A stretch of 64,000 bases of DNA, from assembly GCF_001298265.1 (NCBI RefSeq), contig NZ_LGSZ01000025.1:62001-126000 (forward strand). Direction: 5' to 3'. Source of the stretch: Allobosea vaviloviae. Lineage in GTDB: Bacteria; Pseudomonadota; Alphaproteobacteria; Rhizobiales; Beijerinckiaceae. The position numbers and the translations under genes are program-made. The notes below the pieces were generated by a model. That model was not told the DNA's origin. It did no database searches and saw nothing but the letters and a program-made list of their open reading frames with translations. The stretch's first letter is position 1; each line of letters starts with the position of its first letter. Shown here in pieces: positions 1 through 9,744 of this stretch.

Positions 1-360
1 GGCGCGGCGGTGGCCTGCCCGGACCGCAAGGTCATCGGCATGCAAGCGGACGGCTCGGGCATGTACACCGTGCAGGGGCTGTGGACGCAAGCGCGCGAGA
101 ACCTCGACATCGTCACGGTGATCTTCGCCAACCGGACCTATGCGATCCTGCATGGCGAGATGCGCGCCGTCGGCGTCAATGATTTCGGCCGCAACGCCAC
201 GCTGATGCTCAACCTCGACGAGCCTGCGCTCGACTGGGTCTCGATGGCGCGGGGCATGGGCGTGGAAGCGGCGCGTGCGACGACAGCCGAGGAGTTCACC
301 AAGCTGTTCAAGGGTGCGCTCGGCCGGAAAGGGCCGTTCCTGATCGAGGCGGTGATCTGA
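1..360 (+). CDS. Thiamine pyrophosphate-dependent enzyme, acetolactate synthase large subunit-like (3' end only)
   Basis: This is the last 119 codons of a gene that begins before the window. The visible part is the C-terminal ThDP-binding domain. ADGSGMYT stands where the family has its GDG...N metal-diphosphate motif, and it is followed by the helix-strand segment QGLWTQARENLDIVTVIFAN seen in IlvB-like decarboxylases. It ends at a TGA at 358-360, and an intergenic palindromic repeat follows at once. The substrate cannot be told from this fragment: acetolactate synthase, benzoylformate decarboxylase-like and oxalyl-CoA decarboxylase-like enzymes all share this fold. It is convergent with the leftward amidohydrolase gene downstream. 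Confidence 0.8.
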   Translation, partial: GAAVACPDRKVIGMQADGSGMYTVQGLWTQARENLDIVTVIFANRTYAILHGEMRAVGVNDFGRNATLMLNLDEPALDWVSMARGMGVEAARATTAEEFTKLFKGALGRKGPFLIEAVI

Positions 361-368
361 GAAGGCGC

Positions 369-479
369 GTCATTCTCGGGCGCTCGCAGAGCGACCCGAG
401 AATCTCTTGCCGAATGAGGTCTTCAAAATAAACGGCGGCCATCGGTCACGAGATGGTCGGGTCAAGCCCGACCATGACG
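369..479. repeat. Intergenic palindromic repeat, copy 1
   Basis: The element starts GTCATTCTCGGG and ends CCCGACCATGACG. A left arm pair (TTCTCGGG / CCCGAGAA) and a right arm pair (TGGTCGGG / CCCGACCA) form two hairpins separated by about 40 bases. The same two-hairpin layout recurs at 2261-2353 and 48193-48285. It lies between convergent genes and could double as a bidirectional terminator. Confidence 0.8.
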
Positions 480-489
480 CGCGTTGTGG

Positions 490-1536
490 CTACCCCTTAA
501 ACCCACCAATGAACGCGTCGAGGCACTCCCCAATCGCCTCGATCGCGTAGCCGCCCTCCTGGACCACCAGCGTCGGCAGGCCAAAGCCCTTCACCTTTTC
601 GGCAATCATGCCGAAATCGGTGGCGTCGAGCTTCAGAACGCCGATGGGATCGTCCTTATGGGCGTCGTAGCCGAGCGCGACGATGACGACATCGGCGCCG
701 AACTCGCGGATCGCGCGCCCGGCCCGGTCGACGGCCGCAGCCATTTCGGCGCCGCCGGCACCGTGGGGCAGCGGCAGGTTGAGGTTGAAGCCCTCGCCCG
801 GGCCATTCCCACGTTCATCCTCATAGCCGGTGTAGAACGGATAGTAGTTCGAGGGATCGGCATGGACCGAAATCGTCAGCACATCGTCGCGGCGGTAGAA
901 GATCTGCTGCGTGCCGTCGCCGTGATGGGCGTCGACATCCAGGATCGCGACCTTGGCGTATTTCGAGCGCAGGCGCTGGGCTGCGATGGCCGTGTTGTTG
1001 AGGTAGCAGAAGCCCGTGGCGCGATCAGCGCGGGCATGGTGGCCGGAGGGGCGGCAGAGCGAATAGACGGCGCGCTCGCCGGCGATGATCGCATCGGCGG
1101 CCGTGACCGCCGTCTCGGCAGAGAGCAGCGTCGAGTGCCAGCAATGCTCGCCGATCGGCACCGACATATCGCCGAGATACCAGCCGAGTTGGCCGATGAA
1201 GCCGGTCGGGCGGCAGGGCGGGCGGACATCCTCGTCGGGACGCCCGCTCCAATAGGGGAAGGTGCTGGGCCAGACCTCGGGGCCGCGCTCGGCAGGCAGG
1301 TCCTGCCATTTCGCCCAAGCGGTTTCGAGGAACTTCACGAAGCCGGCATCGTGGATCGCAAGGATCGGCGCGGTGCCGTGCGAGGCCGGCAGCTCAGGCT
1401 TGATGCCGTGCTTCTCGAGCGCGCCGAGCAAGCGCGCCGTGCGCTCCGGCAGGTCCTTGGGCGCGACGACGGCGCCGAAGCGCAGATACTGCTTGGGATC
1501 GTGAAGCGACTGATCGGGATGATAGAAAGCGCGCAT
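490..1536 (-). CDS. Histone deacetylase family protein, acetylpolyamine amidohydrolase-like
   Basis: This is a zinc amidohydrolase of the arginase/deacetylase fold (348 aa), expected to remove acetyl groups from acetylated polyamines or related small amides in the cytoplasm. RPSGHHA (162-168) supplies the paired active-site histidines. DVDAHHGDG (200-208) supplies the Asp202 and His204 zinc ligands, GYDAHKDDP adds Asp291, and EGGY ends at the transition-state tyrosine, Tyr330. The long loop at 85-125 is typical of the polyamine deacetylase branch rather than histone-type enzymes. The gene lies 59 bases downstream of the TetR gene on the same strand and may be the last gene of the acyl-CoA dehydrogenase-tetR transcript. 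The substrate is inferred. Confidence 0.85.
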   Translation of the reverse strand: MRAFYHPDQSLHDPKQYLRFGAVVAPKDLPERTARLLGALEKHGIKPELPASHGTAPILAIHDAGFVKFLETAWAKWQDLPAERGPEVWPSTFPYWSGRPDEDVRPPCRPTGFIGQLGWYLGDMSVPIGEHCWHSTLLSAETAVTAADAIIAGERAVYSLCRPSGHHARADRATGFCYLNNTAIAAQRLRSKYAKVAILDVDAHHGDGTQQIFYRRDDVLTISVHADPSNYYPFYTGYEDERGNGPGEGFNLNLPLPHGAGGAEMAAAVDRAGRAIREFGADVVIVALGYDAHKDDPIGVLKLDATDFGMIAEKVKGFGLPTLVVQEGGYAIEAIGECLDAFIGGFKG

Positions 1537-1595
1537 GCCAGCCTGGTGTCCTCTGATCGCGGAGGCGCGCCCATGCGCATCCGCCTGACGACAGG

Positions 1596-2255
1596 CTAGC
1601 GGCTCGCGACCGACGCGTCAGCGCCGAAGAACGCCGCAGCGCCCTGTTCTGCATGCGCGATCAGGGCGGTGAACTCAGCCGCCAGTGCCGCGACGTCGAA
1701 GCGGCCGGGGCGATACCAGTCGATCGAACCGTTGAGCGCGCCGAGCAGGAACAGGCGCAACGCATCGGGCGAACGCTCCAGCGACAAGGCGCCGTTGTGC
1801 TGCAGCTCCGCGATCAGTTCGCGCCAGACATCCTCATAGGCGCGCCGGACGCCACGCACGCTCTCGGGCGTCGGCGTCTGGCCGAAGGTGAAGACCTTGA
1901 TGCTGGCCGAGGTATAGTCGCTGTTGCCGTGCAGCGCGGTGAGATGGGCGCCGATCGCTGCCTCCAGCCGCTGCCGTGGCGGCGCGTTCCGCGTGGCGGC
2001 AAGGGCGGCGACCACCGCCTCATGGACGAAGCGCACGCCGTCATTGACCACCGCCTCGACGATCTCCTCCTTCGAGGCGAAATGGTAGTAGAGGCTCGCC
2101 TTGCGGATGCCGACCGCCTCGGCGATCTCGCGCAGCGTCGTCTGGTGGTATCCGCCCGAGCGCAGGAGGCGGGCGGCGGTGTCAAGGATCAGGCGGCGGG
2201 AGCCGGTTTCCGGGTCCTTGCCGACCCGCGCGGCCGCGACCGTCACCGCACGCAC
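1596..2255 (-). CDS. TetR/AcrR family transcriptional regulator
   Basis: This is a 219-residue one-component repressor. The N-terminal helix-turn-helix is at residues 39-60, with the recognition segment IRKASLYYHFASKEEI that is classic for TetR proteins. The C-terminal half is the variable ligand-binding domain. It is transcribed with the acyl-CoA dehydrogenase gene upstream of it. A perfect 18-bp palindrome in front of that dehydrogenase (3594-3611), shared with the divergent carboxylase genes, is the obvious operator. By analogy with TetR regulators of branched-chain or terpenoid acyl-CoA catabolism, the ligand is probably an acyl-CoA; this is inference. Confidence 0.9.
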   Translation of the reverse strand: MRAVTVAAARVGKDPETGSRRLILDTAARLLRSGGYHQTTLREIAEAVGIRKASLYYHFASKEEIVEAVVNDGVRFVHEAVVAALAATRNAPPRQRLEAAIGAHLTALHGNSDYTSASIKVFTFGQTPTPESVRGVRRAYEDVWRELIAELQHNGALSLERSPDALRLFLLGALNGSIDWYRPGRFDVAALAAEFTALIAHAEQGAAAFFGADASVASR

Positions 2256-2260
2256 CCGGC

Positions 2261-2353
2261 GTCATTCTCGGGCGAAGCGAAGCGCAGACCCGAGAATCTC
2301 ATGACCAGCTCCTACTGGTTTCCGAGATGCTCGGGTCAAGCCCGAGCATGACG
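2261..2353. repeat. Intergenic palindromic repeat, copy 2
   Basis: It is a near twin of the copies at 369-479 and 48193-48285. It opens GTCATTCTCGGGCGAAGCG, closes the first arm with CCCGAGAATCTC, and then has a second hairpin CTCGGG...CCCGAG ending in ATGACG. It sits between the acyl-CoA dehydrogenase and TetR genes, which point the same way, so it lies inside a probable transcript. Confidence 0.85.
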
Positions 2354-2375
2354 GAGGAGAGGTGCGCCGGACCGC

Positions 2376-3554
2376 TCACAGCCGCTTCGCGACCTCTTCC
2401 AGCATGACCTCGGTCGCGCCGCCGCCGATGGCCTGGACGCGGGCGTCGCGGGTCATGCGCTCGATCGTGCTTTCGCGCATGTAGCCCATGCCGCCATGGA
2501 ACTGCAGGCAGGCATACATGACCTCGTTGACCAGTTCGCCGCAATAGGCCTTGACCATCGAGACCTCGCGGGTGGCGTCGAGCCCTTGCGAATCCAGATA
2601 AGCCGCATGGTAGACGAGCTGCCGCCCGGCCTCGACCTTCGCCGCCAGCATGGCGAGCTTCTGGCGGATCGCCTGCTTGTCCCAGAGCGGCGCCCCGAAG
2701 GCCTTGCGGGTCTTCACATAGTCCAGCGTCAGGTCGATGGCGGCCTGGGCCTCGCCGATCGCCATAGCGCCGATGACGGTGCGCTCGTTCTGGAAATTGC
2801 TCATGATGGCGTAGAAGCCGCGCCCCTCCTGCCCGAGCAGGTTTTCGGCCGGGATGCGGCAATCCTCGAAGACGAGTTCCGCCGTGTCCGACGAGCGCCA
2901 GCCATGCTTGTCGAGCGCGCGCGAGACGGTGAAGCCGGGCGTGCCCTTCTCGACCAGAAAGATCGAGACCGATTGCGAGGGCTTGGCCGAGAGGTCGGTC
3001 TTGGCGGCGACGCAGTAGAGATCGGCATGAACGCCGTTGGTGATGAACATCTTGGCGCCGTTCAGCACGTAGGAATCGCCCTCGCGCCGCGCCGTGGTGC
3101 GGATACCCTTCACATCCGAGCCGGCATCGGGCTCGGTGACGGCGACCGCGACGATCTTTTCGCCGGCGATGATGGCGGGCATCAGCGCATCGCGCTGCGC
3201 CTGGCTGCCGGCATTGGCGATATGGACCGAGGCCATGTCGGTGTGGACCAGTGCCGTGATCGCCACGCCCGAGAAGGTCGAGCGTCCCAGCTCCTCGGCG
3301 AGCACCACGGTCGCCATCGTATCCATTTCGGAACCGCCATACTCGGCGGGGTAACGGATGCCGAGGAAGCCGAGCGCGCCCATCTTGCGGAGCACATCGC
3401 GCGGCACGAAGCCGGCCTCTTCCCAGGCCAGCGCATGCGGCTTGATCTCGGCCTCGACGAAACGGCGCACTTGCGTCCGCAGCGCCTCGTGCTCCTCGGT
3501 GAAATAAGGCGAGCGGCGAGCGCTTTCGCCCACGAGCTTTTCGACAGCCGACAT
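2376..3554 (-). CDS. Acyl-CoA dehydrogenase
   Basis: This is an FAD-dependent acyl-CoA dehydrogenase of normal length (392 aa) that introduces an alpha-beta double bond and passes electrons to [17 protein letters not shown] (137-150) is the first family signature. The C-terminal helix carries YMRESTIERMTRDAR. Where medium-chain enzymes have the catalytic Glu in YEGT, this protein has IGGGATEV, so the base must lie elsewhere, as in the isovaleryl-CoA and long-chain branches. It leads the leftward group with the TetR gene and is divergent from an acyl-CoA carboxylase. That arrangement fits leucine/isovalerate or acyclic terpenoid acyl-CoA degradation, but the substrate is not settled by the sequence. 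Confidence 0.92.
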   Translation of the reverse strand: MSAVEKLVGESARRSPYFTEEHEALRTQVRRFVEAEIKPHALAWEEAGFVPRDVLRKMGALGFLGIRYPAEYGGSEMDTMATVVLAEELGRSTFSGVAITALVHTDMASVHIANAGSQAQRDALMPAIIAGEKIVAVAVTEPDAGSDVKGIRTTARREGDSYVLNGAKMFITNGVHADLYCVAAKTDLSAKPSQSVSIFLVEKGTPGFTVSRALDKHGWRSSDTAELVFEDCRIPAENLLGQEGRGFYAIMSNFQNERTVIGAMAIGEAQAAIDLTLDYVKTRKAFGAPLWDKQAIRQKLAMLAAKVEAGRQLVYHAAYLDSQGLDATREVSMVKAYCGELVNEVMYACLQFHGGMGYMRESTIERMTRDARVQAIGGGATEVMLEEVAKRL

Positions 3555-3593
3555 GGCTTCCTCCCAGCTTGACCGCAGCGTGGCGATCTGACT

Positions 3594-3611
3594 ACCTACC
3601 GGACGGTAGGT
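3594..3611. promoter_or_regulatory. Putative TetR operator (perfect 18-bp palindrome)
   Basis: ACCTACCG-GA-CGGTAGGT is an exact 8-bp inverted repeat with a 2-bp spacer. It lies 40 bp upstream of the acyl-CoA dehydrogenase start and on the 5' side of the divergent carboxylase genes. Its size and compact symmetry match TetR-family operators, and a TetR gene is the second gene of the leftward group. Autoregulation together with control of both catabolic arms is the simplest reading. Confidence 0.7.
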
Positions 3612-3659
3612 GAATGAAACATCGAGATCAAGGTGTGTCGCACCTCAACGAGGAAACGC

Positions 3660-3760
3660 GTCATCCCGAACAAGCCGCGAAGCGGCGCGGATCCGGGATC
3701 CATGCCGGAACGGGTCAGGCATGGATCCCGGGTCTACGCTGCGCTTCGCCCGGGATGACG
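3660..3760. repeat. Intergenic palindromic repeat, copy 3 (GGGATCC type)
   Basis: It starts GTCATCCCG and ends CGGGATGACG. Two nested inverted repeats are built around GATCCGGGATCCATGCC and GGCATGGATCCCGGGTC. It lies between the TetR palindrome and the start codon of the carboxylase beta subunit, so it would be transcribed as a 5' leader of that operon. Confidence 0.85.
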
Positions 3761-3776
3761 GCAAGCGAGAGCGCAC

Positions 3777-5354
3777 ATGTCGGATATTGCGTTGTCACCA
3801 ACCGCGCCCCCTCCCCCGCTGTCCGCGATGATCGAGACCCTGCGCGAGCGCCACGCCCTCGTCGCGGGGGGCGGCGGCGAGACGATGCGCGCGCGACACG
3901 AGGCGCGCGGCAAGATCATGGTCCGCGAGCGGATCGATTTGCTGCTCGATCCGCATGCACCCTTTCTCGAACTCTCGCCGCTCGCCGCCTGGGGGCTCTA
4001 CGGCAACGAGGTGCCCGGGGCAGGCATCGTCACCGGCATCGGCATCGTCGCGGGCCGCGCCTGCATGCTGATCGCCAATGATGCGACAGTGAAAGGCGGC
4101 TCCTTCTTTGCCGAGACCGTGCGCAAGCATCTGCGCGCGCAGGAGATCGCTGGGGAGCATCGCCTGCCCTGTCTTTATCTCGTCGATTGCGGCGGCGCCT
4201 TTCTGCCGGAGCAGGACCGAGTCTTTCCCGACCGCGACCATTTCGGCGGCTCCTTCTACAACCAGTGCCGGATGTCGGCCGCTGGCATCCCGCAGATTTC
4301 GATCGTCTTCGGGGCCGCGACGGCCGGCGGCGCCTATATCCCGGCGCTCTCGGACGAAGCGATCATGGTCAAGGGCACCGGCCGCATCCATCTCGGCGGC
4401 CCGCCGATCGTCAAGGCGGCGATCCAGGAGATCGTCGATGGCGAGACGCTGGGCGGAGCCGAGATGCACACGCAGATCTCGGGCGTCGCCGACCATATCG
4501 TTCTCACCGAGATGGAGGGGCTGGCGAAGCTGCGCGAGATCGTCGGCTCGCTCGGCGACACCGGCATGCTGGCCGAACCACCGCATGCGCCGGTGCCACC
4601 CAGGCTCGATCCCTCCGAGCTCATCGACCTCGTCCCGACCGATCTGCGTCGGCCCTATGATGTGCGCGAGGTGATCGCCCGGATCGTCGATGACAGCGCC
4701 TTCAATGCCTTCAAACCGGACTATGGCGCGACGCTGGTGACGGGGTTCGCGCGCATCCACGGGCACCCGATCGGGATCATCGCCAATAACGGCGTGCTGT
4801 TTTCCGAGAGCGCCGTGAAGGGCGCGCATTTCATCGAACTCTGCGACCAGCGGCAGATTCCGCTGCTGTTCCTGCAGAACATCACCGGCTTCATGGTGGG
4901 CACGGAGGCCGAGCGCGGCGGCATCGCCAAGCACTCGGCCAAGCTCGTCTATGCCGTCTCGAATGCACGCGTGGCGAAATACACCGTGCTGATCGGCGGA
5001 TCATACGGCGCCGGCAATTACGGGATGTGCGGGCGGGGCTTCCGGCCGCGCTTCCTGTTCTCCTGGCCCAATGCGCGCATCGCGACGATGAGCCCCGAGG
5101 TCGCGGCCAATGTCGTCACCGAACTGCGGCGGCAATCGCTCAAGGGCGCAGCCGACGAGGCTGCCCTCGCCGAACTCGACGCCAGGACGCGCGCCCAGTT
5201 CGAGGAGCAGAGCGACCCCTACTACGCCACCGCACGGCTTTGGGACGACGGCATCATCGAGCCCGGCCAGACCCGCGACGTGCTGGGGCTGTGCCTGGCG
5301 CTGGCGGCGGGCGAGCCGCGCGATACGAGCCCGCGGCCGGTGTACCGGATGTGA
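3777..5354 (+). CDS. Acyl-CoA carboxylase, carboxyltransferase (beta) subunit
   Basis: This 525-residue protein has the two crotonase-fold halves of a biotin-dependent acyl-CoA carboxyltransferase, the methylcrotonyl-/geranyl-CoA carboxylase beta type. The N-terminal acyl-CoA site is marked by [19 protein letters not shown], the [11 protein letters not shown] loop and the GGPPIVKAA segment. The C-terminal carboxybiotin half contains [14 protein letters not shown] and the glycine-rich [16 protein letters not shown] loop. It transfers CO2 from biotin on the alpha subunit to a branched unsaturated acyl-CoA. The biotin carboxylase gene follows after a repeat-filled gap. The length and the dehydrogenase neighbour favour methylcrotonyl-CoA carboxylase, but a geranyl-CoA carboxylase is not excluded. 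Confidence 0.92.
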   Translation: MSDIALSPTAPPPPLSAMIETLRERHALVAGGGGETMRARHEARGKIMVRERIDLLLDPHAPFLELSPLAAWGLYGNEVPGAGIVTGIGIVAGRACMLIANDATVKGGSFFAETVRKHLRAQEIAGEHRLPCLYLVDCGGAFLPEQDRVFPDRDHFGGSFYNQCRMSAAGIPQISIVFGAATAGGAYIPALSDEAIMVKGTGRIHLGGPPIVKAAIQEIVDGETLGGAEMHTQISGVADHIVLTEMEGLAKLREIVGSLGDTGMLAEPPHAPVPPRLDPSELIDLVPTDLRRPYDVREVIARIVDDSAFNAFKPDYGATLVTGFARIHGHPIGIIANNGVLFSESAVKGAHFIELCDQRQIPLLFLQNITGFMVGTEAERGGIAKHSAKLVYAVSNARVAKYTVLIGGSYGAGNYGMCGRGFRPRFLFSWPNARIATMSPEVAANVVTELRRQSLKGAADEAALAELDARTRAQFEEQSDPYYATARLWDDGIIEPGQTRDVLGLCLALAAGEPRDTSPRPVYRM

Positions 5355-5378
5355 TGGCGATGGCGGCGAACCTACGCT

Positions 5379-5544
5379 GTCATTCCGGGGCGGCCCGGAG
5401 GGTCGAACCCGGAACCCACGACGGGGTGAAACCTGTGACAAGCCAAATCTTCCACGCTCGCCCGGTCGTGGGTTCCGGGTTCTTCGCGGAGTTTATCCTT
5501 GGGCCGGCCAGAGGCCGGACCCGAGGGCGAAGCCCCGGAATGAC
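5379..5544. repeat. Intergenic palindromic repeat, copy 4 (long form)
   Basis: This is the longest copy. It starts GTCATTCCGGGG and ends CCCCGGAATGAC. The outer arms enclose an inner pair, CCGGAACCCACGA and TCGTGGGTTCCGG, plus a further hairpin (GGCCGG...CCGGCC). It fills the gap between the two carboxylase subunit genes and ends 12 bases before the alpha subunit start codon. The copy at 21305-21436 has the same inner pair. Confidence 0.88.
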
Positions 5545-5556
5545 AAGGTTGCTTTG

Positions 5557-7572
<2,016 letters not shown>

Positions 7573-7584
7573 CCACGACGCGCG

Positions 7585-8079
7585 TCAGGCGCTCCGCGAC
7601 CACTGCGCCCAGGCCGGCAGGAACCGATTGACGACCGGTAGGAGGCGCGACGGAAAGTCAGAGCGGAAGCGCAGCCACGTGATGTCTTCGTCTTCGAGGT
7701 AGAGCGCACAGGCGTAATTGTTCAATTCGAAGATGGTGTAGAGCTGCATGTCGGACCCTGCGACGACCACCTGCTCGTTGCGCAGCTTATCGACGCGCCC
7801 ATCGCAGATGACGCGGGCATTGTCCGTGGCGCAGATCGCGTTCTGGAACGCCAGGATAGCGGCATTCGTCCTCGGCCCGATGATACCGTCGACGACCAGC
7901 TTGCGGCTGGCAGCGGTGCCGCCCAACTGGCGCACGCGGGCCTGGTTGGGATGTTGAAAGTAGAGGTTCAGCAGATACTGGACCAGCGTGACGTCGTCGC
8001 GGTTGTTCGCGCGACCCGGGCCGACGCCCATCTCCACCGTCAGCATCGTGCCGTCGCTCGTTTCAATGACCTTGGCCAT
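7585..8079 (-). CDS. Hypothetical protein with a peptidoglycan-binding-like (PGB) fold
   Basis: This is a 164-residue protein without a signal peptide or membrane segment. Residues 25-85 look like a PG_binding_1 module: DVTLVQYLLNLYF as the first helix, then LVVDGIIGPRTNAAILAFQ, which is the VDGxxGPxTxxAIxxFQ consensus. The C-terminal part (100-164) is not recognisable. A strong GGGAGG ribosome-binding site lies 5 bases before the ATG. It is convergent with the carboxylase alpha gene and downstream of the amidohydrolase cluster on the same strand. Cytoplasmic or exported use of such a module (for example with a type VI-like or contractile system) cannot be judged from the neighbours. Confidence 0.7.
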   Translation of the reverse strand: MAKVIETSDGTMLTVEMGVGPGRANNRDDVTLVQYLLNLYFQHPNQARVRQLGGTAASRKLVVDGIIGPRTNAAILAFQNAICATDNARVICDGRVDKLRNEQVVVAGSDMQLYTIFELNNYACALYLEDEDITWLRFRSDFPSRLLPVVNRFLPAWAQWSRSA

Positions 8080-8194
8080 GTCGCCCTCCCGCCCCGGAGC
8101 GGGCCCCGATGGCCCGCTGCTGGATACAGGGATAGGCTTGTGGCCGTGGCTGCGCTGTTCCTGACGGAACAGGCCGCGGCGGCGGTGAGGCCGG

Positions 8195-9631
8195 CTATCG
8201 CCCGGACGGGAAGGTCAGCGGCGAGATCTCGAGATGGTCACGGCCGGCCCAGTCGAGCCCCTTGACCTTCGGCTCGGCGCGGCGCTGTGCCTCCTCGAGT
8301 TCGGCAGCGGCGGCGGCGTAATCCATCGTCAGGACCTTGCCGTTGTCGACGACCGTGACGCCATCGACGATGACCGTCGTCACCGCACGCTCGCCCGCCG
8401 CGTAGATCAGGCTGCGGATGGGATCGCGCAAGGGGCGCATCATCGGATGCATTACGTCGACGATGACGATGTCGGCCTTGGCGCCCTTGGCGAGGCGGCC
8501 GATATCGTCGCGGCCGAGCGCCTTGGCGCTGCCGAGCGTCGCGGCGTTGAAGGCGTCCGAGGTTCTGAGATCGTAGACGTCCTCCGCCATCATGCGCGAG
8601 CCGATGCAGACCGCGCGCAACTCCTCCAGCATGTGGTGCGGATAGGTGTCGGTTCCGATGCCGACATTGACGCCGGCGGCGACATATTGCCCGAAGCTCT
8701 GCATCGCGATGCCGCGGCGCTGGAACACGATCGGGCAATGGGCGACGTTAGTGCCGGTCTCGACGAGGCAGCCGAGATCGTCCGTCGCCGGCCATTTCAC
8801 CGAGGAATGATGGTCGAGGAAGATGCCGTGGCCGATGATCGAGAACGGCCCGAGCACATCGAGCGATTCCAGCCATTCGACAGGCGTCATGCCGTGGCGG
8901 CGGGTGATCTCGTGGAACTCGACCACGCTCTGGGCGGCGTGGATCTGGAAGGGAACTTTACGCGCCTCGGCCTCGGCATAGCTCGCCTGGATCAGTTCTG
9001 GCGTGCAGGTGTCGATCTGCGAGGGCGAGACCATGCCGGAAAGCCGGCCTGAATCATCGGCCGCGACCTGGTCGAGCAGCTTCATGGCGGCGGCCATCGC
9101 GGCCTCGCCGGCCTTGGCGTCCCACTCGTATTTCGCGAGATGGCCGTTGTCGGTGTACCAGCGCGCCGAGCGATACATCGGCGAGAAGACGCCGCGCAGG
9201 CCCGACGCCTTGAAGGTCTCGAGCCAGCCATCCCAGGCGACGGACATGTCGACGAGCGTGGTGACGCCCGACATCAAGAGCTCGGAATAGGTCACCTGCG
9301 CGCAGGATTTGATCCCTTCAGCGTCGCAGCGGAACAGCGGCATGAACTCGTACAGCGCCGTGCCGTACATCTTCGGCGAGCCGAGTTCGTCGTTCCAGCC
9401 CTTGGTCATCGCCTCGGAGGAGGGATGGGAATGGATGTTGACGAGGCCGGGCATGACCATCTTGCCGCGCCCGTCGATGGTTGCATCGGCCTTGCCCTTG
9501 TAGCTCCCGCCGACATGAACGATCCGGTTGCCGTCATAGGCGACATCGCCATCGCGCAGATAGACATGGCCCTTGGCCTTGGCGTCATAGGCGACGATCC
9601 AGCTGGCGTTGGCGATGAGGGTGATGGGCAT
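8195..9631 (-). CDS. Amidohydrolase family protein (TRZ/ATZ-like)
   Basis: This is a metal-dependent hydrolase of the amidohydrolase superfamily (478 aa), related to the chlorohydrolase, cytosine and guanine deaminase branch. NIHSHP gives the His67/His69 metal pair. QIHAAQS, SIIGHG and GIGTDTYPH supply the further His and Asp ligands expected along the TIM barrel. The end of the protein folds back onto the N-terminal beta-sandwich (ADIVIVD...VIVDGVTVVDNGKV). It is the last catabolic gene of a leftward cluster with an ABC importer and a second, unrelated amidohydrolase, so it probably acts on the imported compound or its first product. The substrate is unknown. Confidence 0.88.
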   Translation of the reverse strand: MPITLIANASWIVAYDAKAKGHVYLRDGDVAYDGNRIVHVGGSYKGKADATIDGRGKMVMPGLVNIHSHPSSEAMTKGWNDELGSPKMYGTALYEFMPLFRCDAEGIKSCAQVTYSELLMSGVTTLVDMSVAWDGWLETFKASGLRGVFSPMYRSARWYTDNGHLAKYEWDAKAGEAAMAAAMKLLDQVAADDSGRLSGMVSPSQIDTCTPELIQASYAEAEARKVPFQIHAAQSVVEFHEITRRHGMTPVEWLESLDVLGPFSIIGHGIFLDHHSSVKWPATDDLGCLVETGTNVAHCPIVFQRRGIAMQSFGQYVAAGVNVGIGTDTYPHHMLEELRAVCIGSRMMAEDVYDLRTSDAFNAATLGSAKALGRDDIGRLAKGAKADIVIVDVMHPMMRPLRDPIRSLIYAAGERAVTTVIVDGVTVVDNGKVLTMDYAAAAAELEEAQRRAEPKVKGLDWAGRDHLEISPLTFPSGR

Positions 9632-9661
9632 GGCAGGCTCCGGCGTGGGGGCACAATGAGG

Positions 9662-9740
9662 GCGTCATGGTCGGCCCTGAGCCGACCATCTCTGGCAAGA
9701 GATTCTCGGGTCTGCGCCTCGCCTCGCCCGAGAATGACGA
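9662..9740. repeat. Intergenic palindromic repeat, copy 5
   Basis: It starts GTCATGGTCGG and ends CCCGAGAATGACG. It combines a TGGTCGG...CCGACCA hairpin with a TTCTCGGG...CCCGAGAA hairpin, the same modules as copy 1 in reverse order. It lies between the binding-protein gene and the downstream amidohydrolase gene of one operon. Confidence 0.82.
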
Positions 9741-9744
9741 GGCA

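Noticed and set aside
2376-3554. Loss of the catalytic glutamate making the acyl-CoA dehydrogenase inactive
   Set aside because: The Gly in place of Glu in the YEGT position is normal in the isovaleryl-CoA and long-chain branches, where the base is on another helix.
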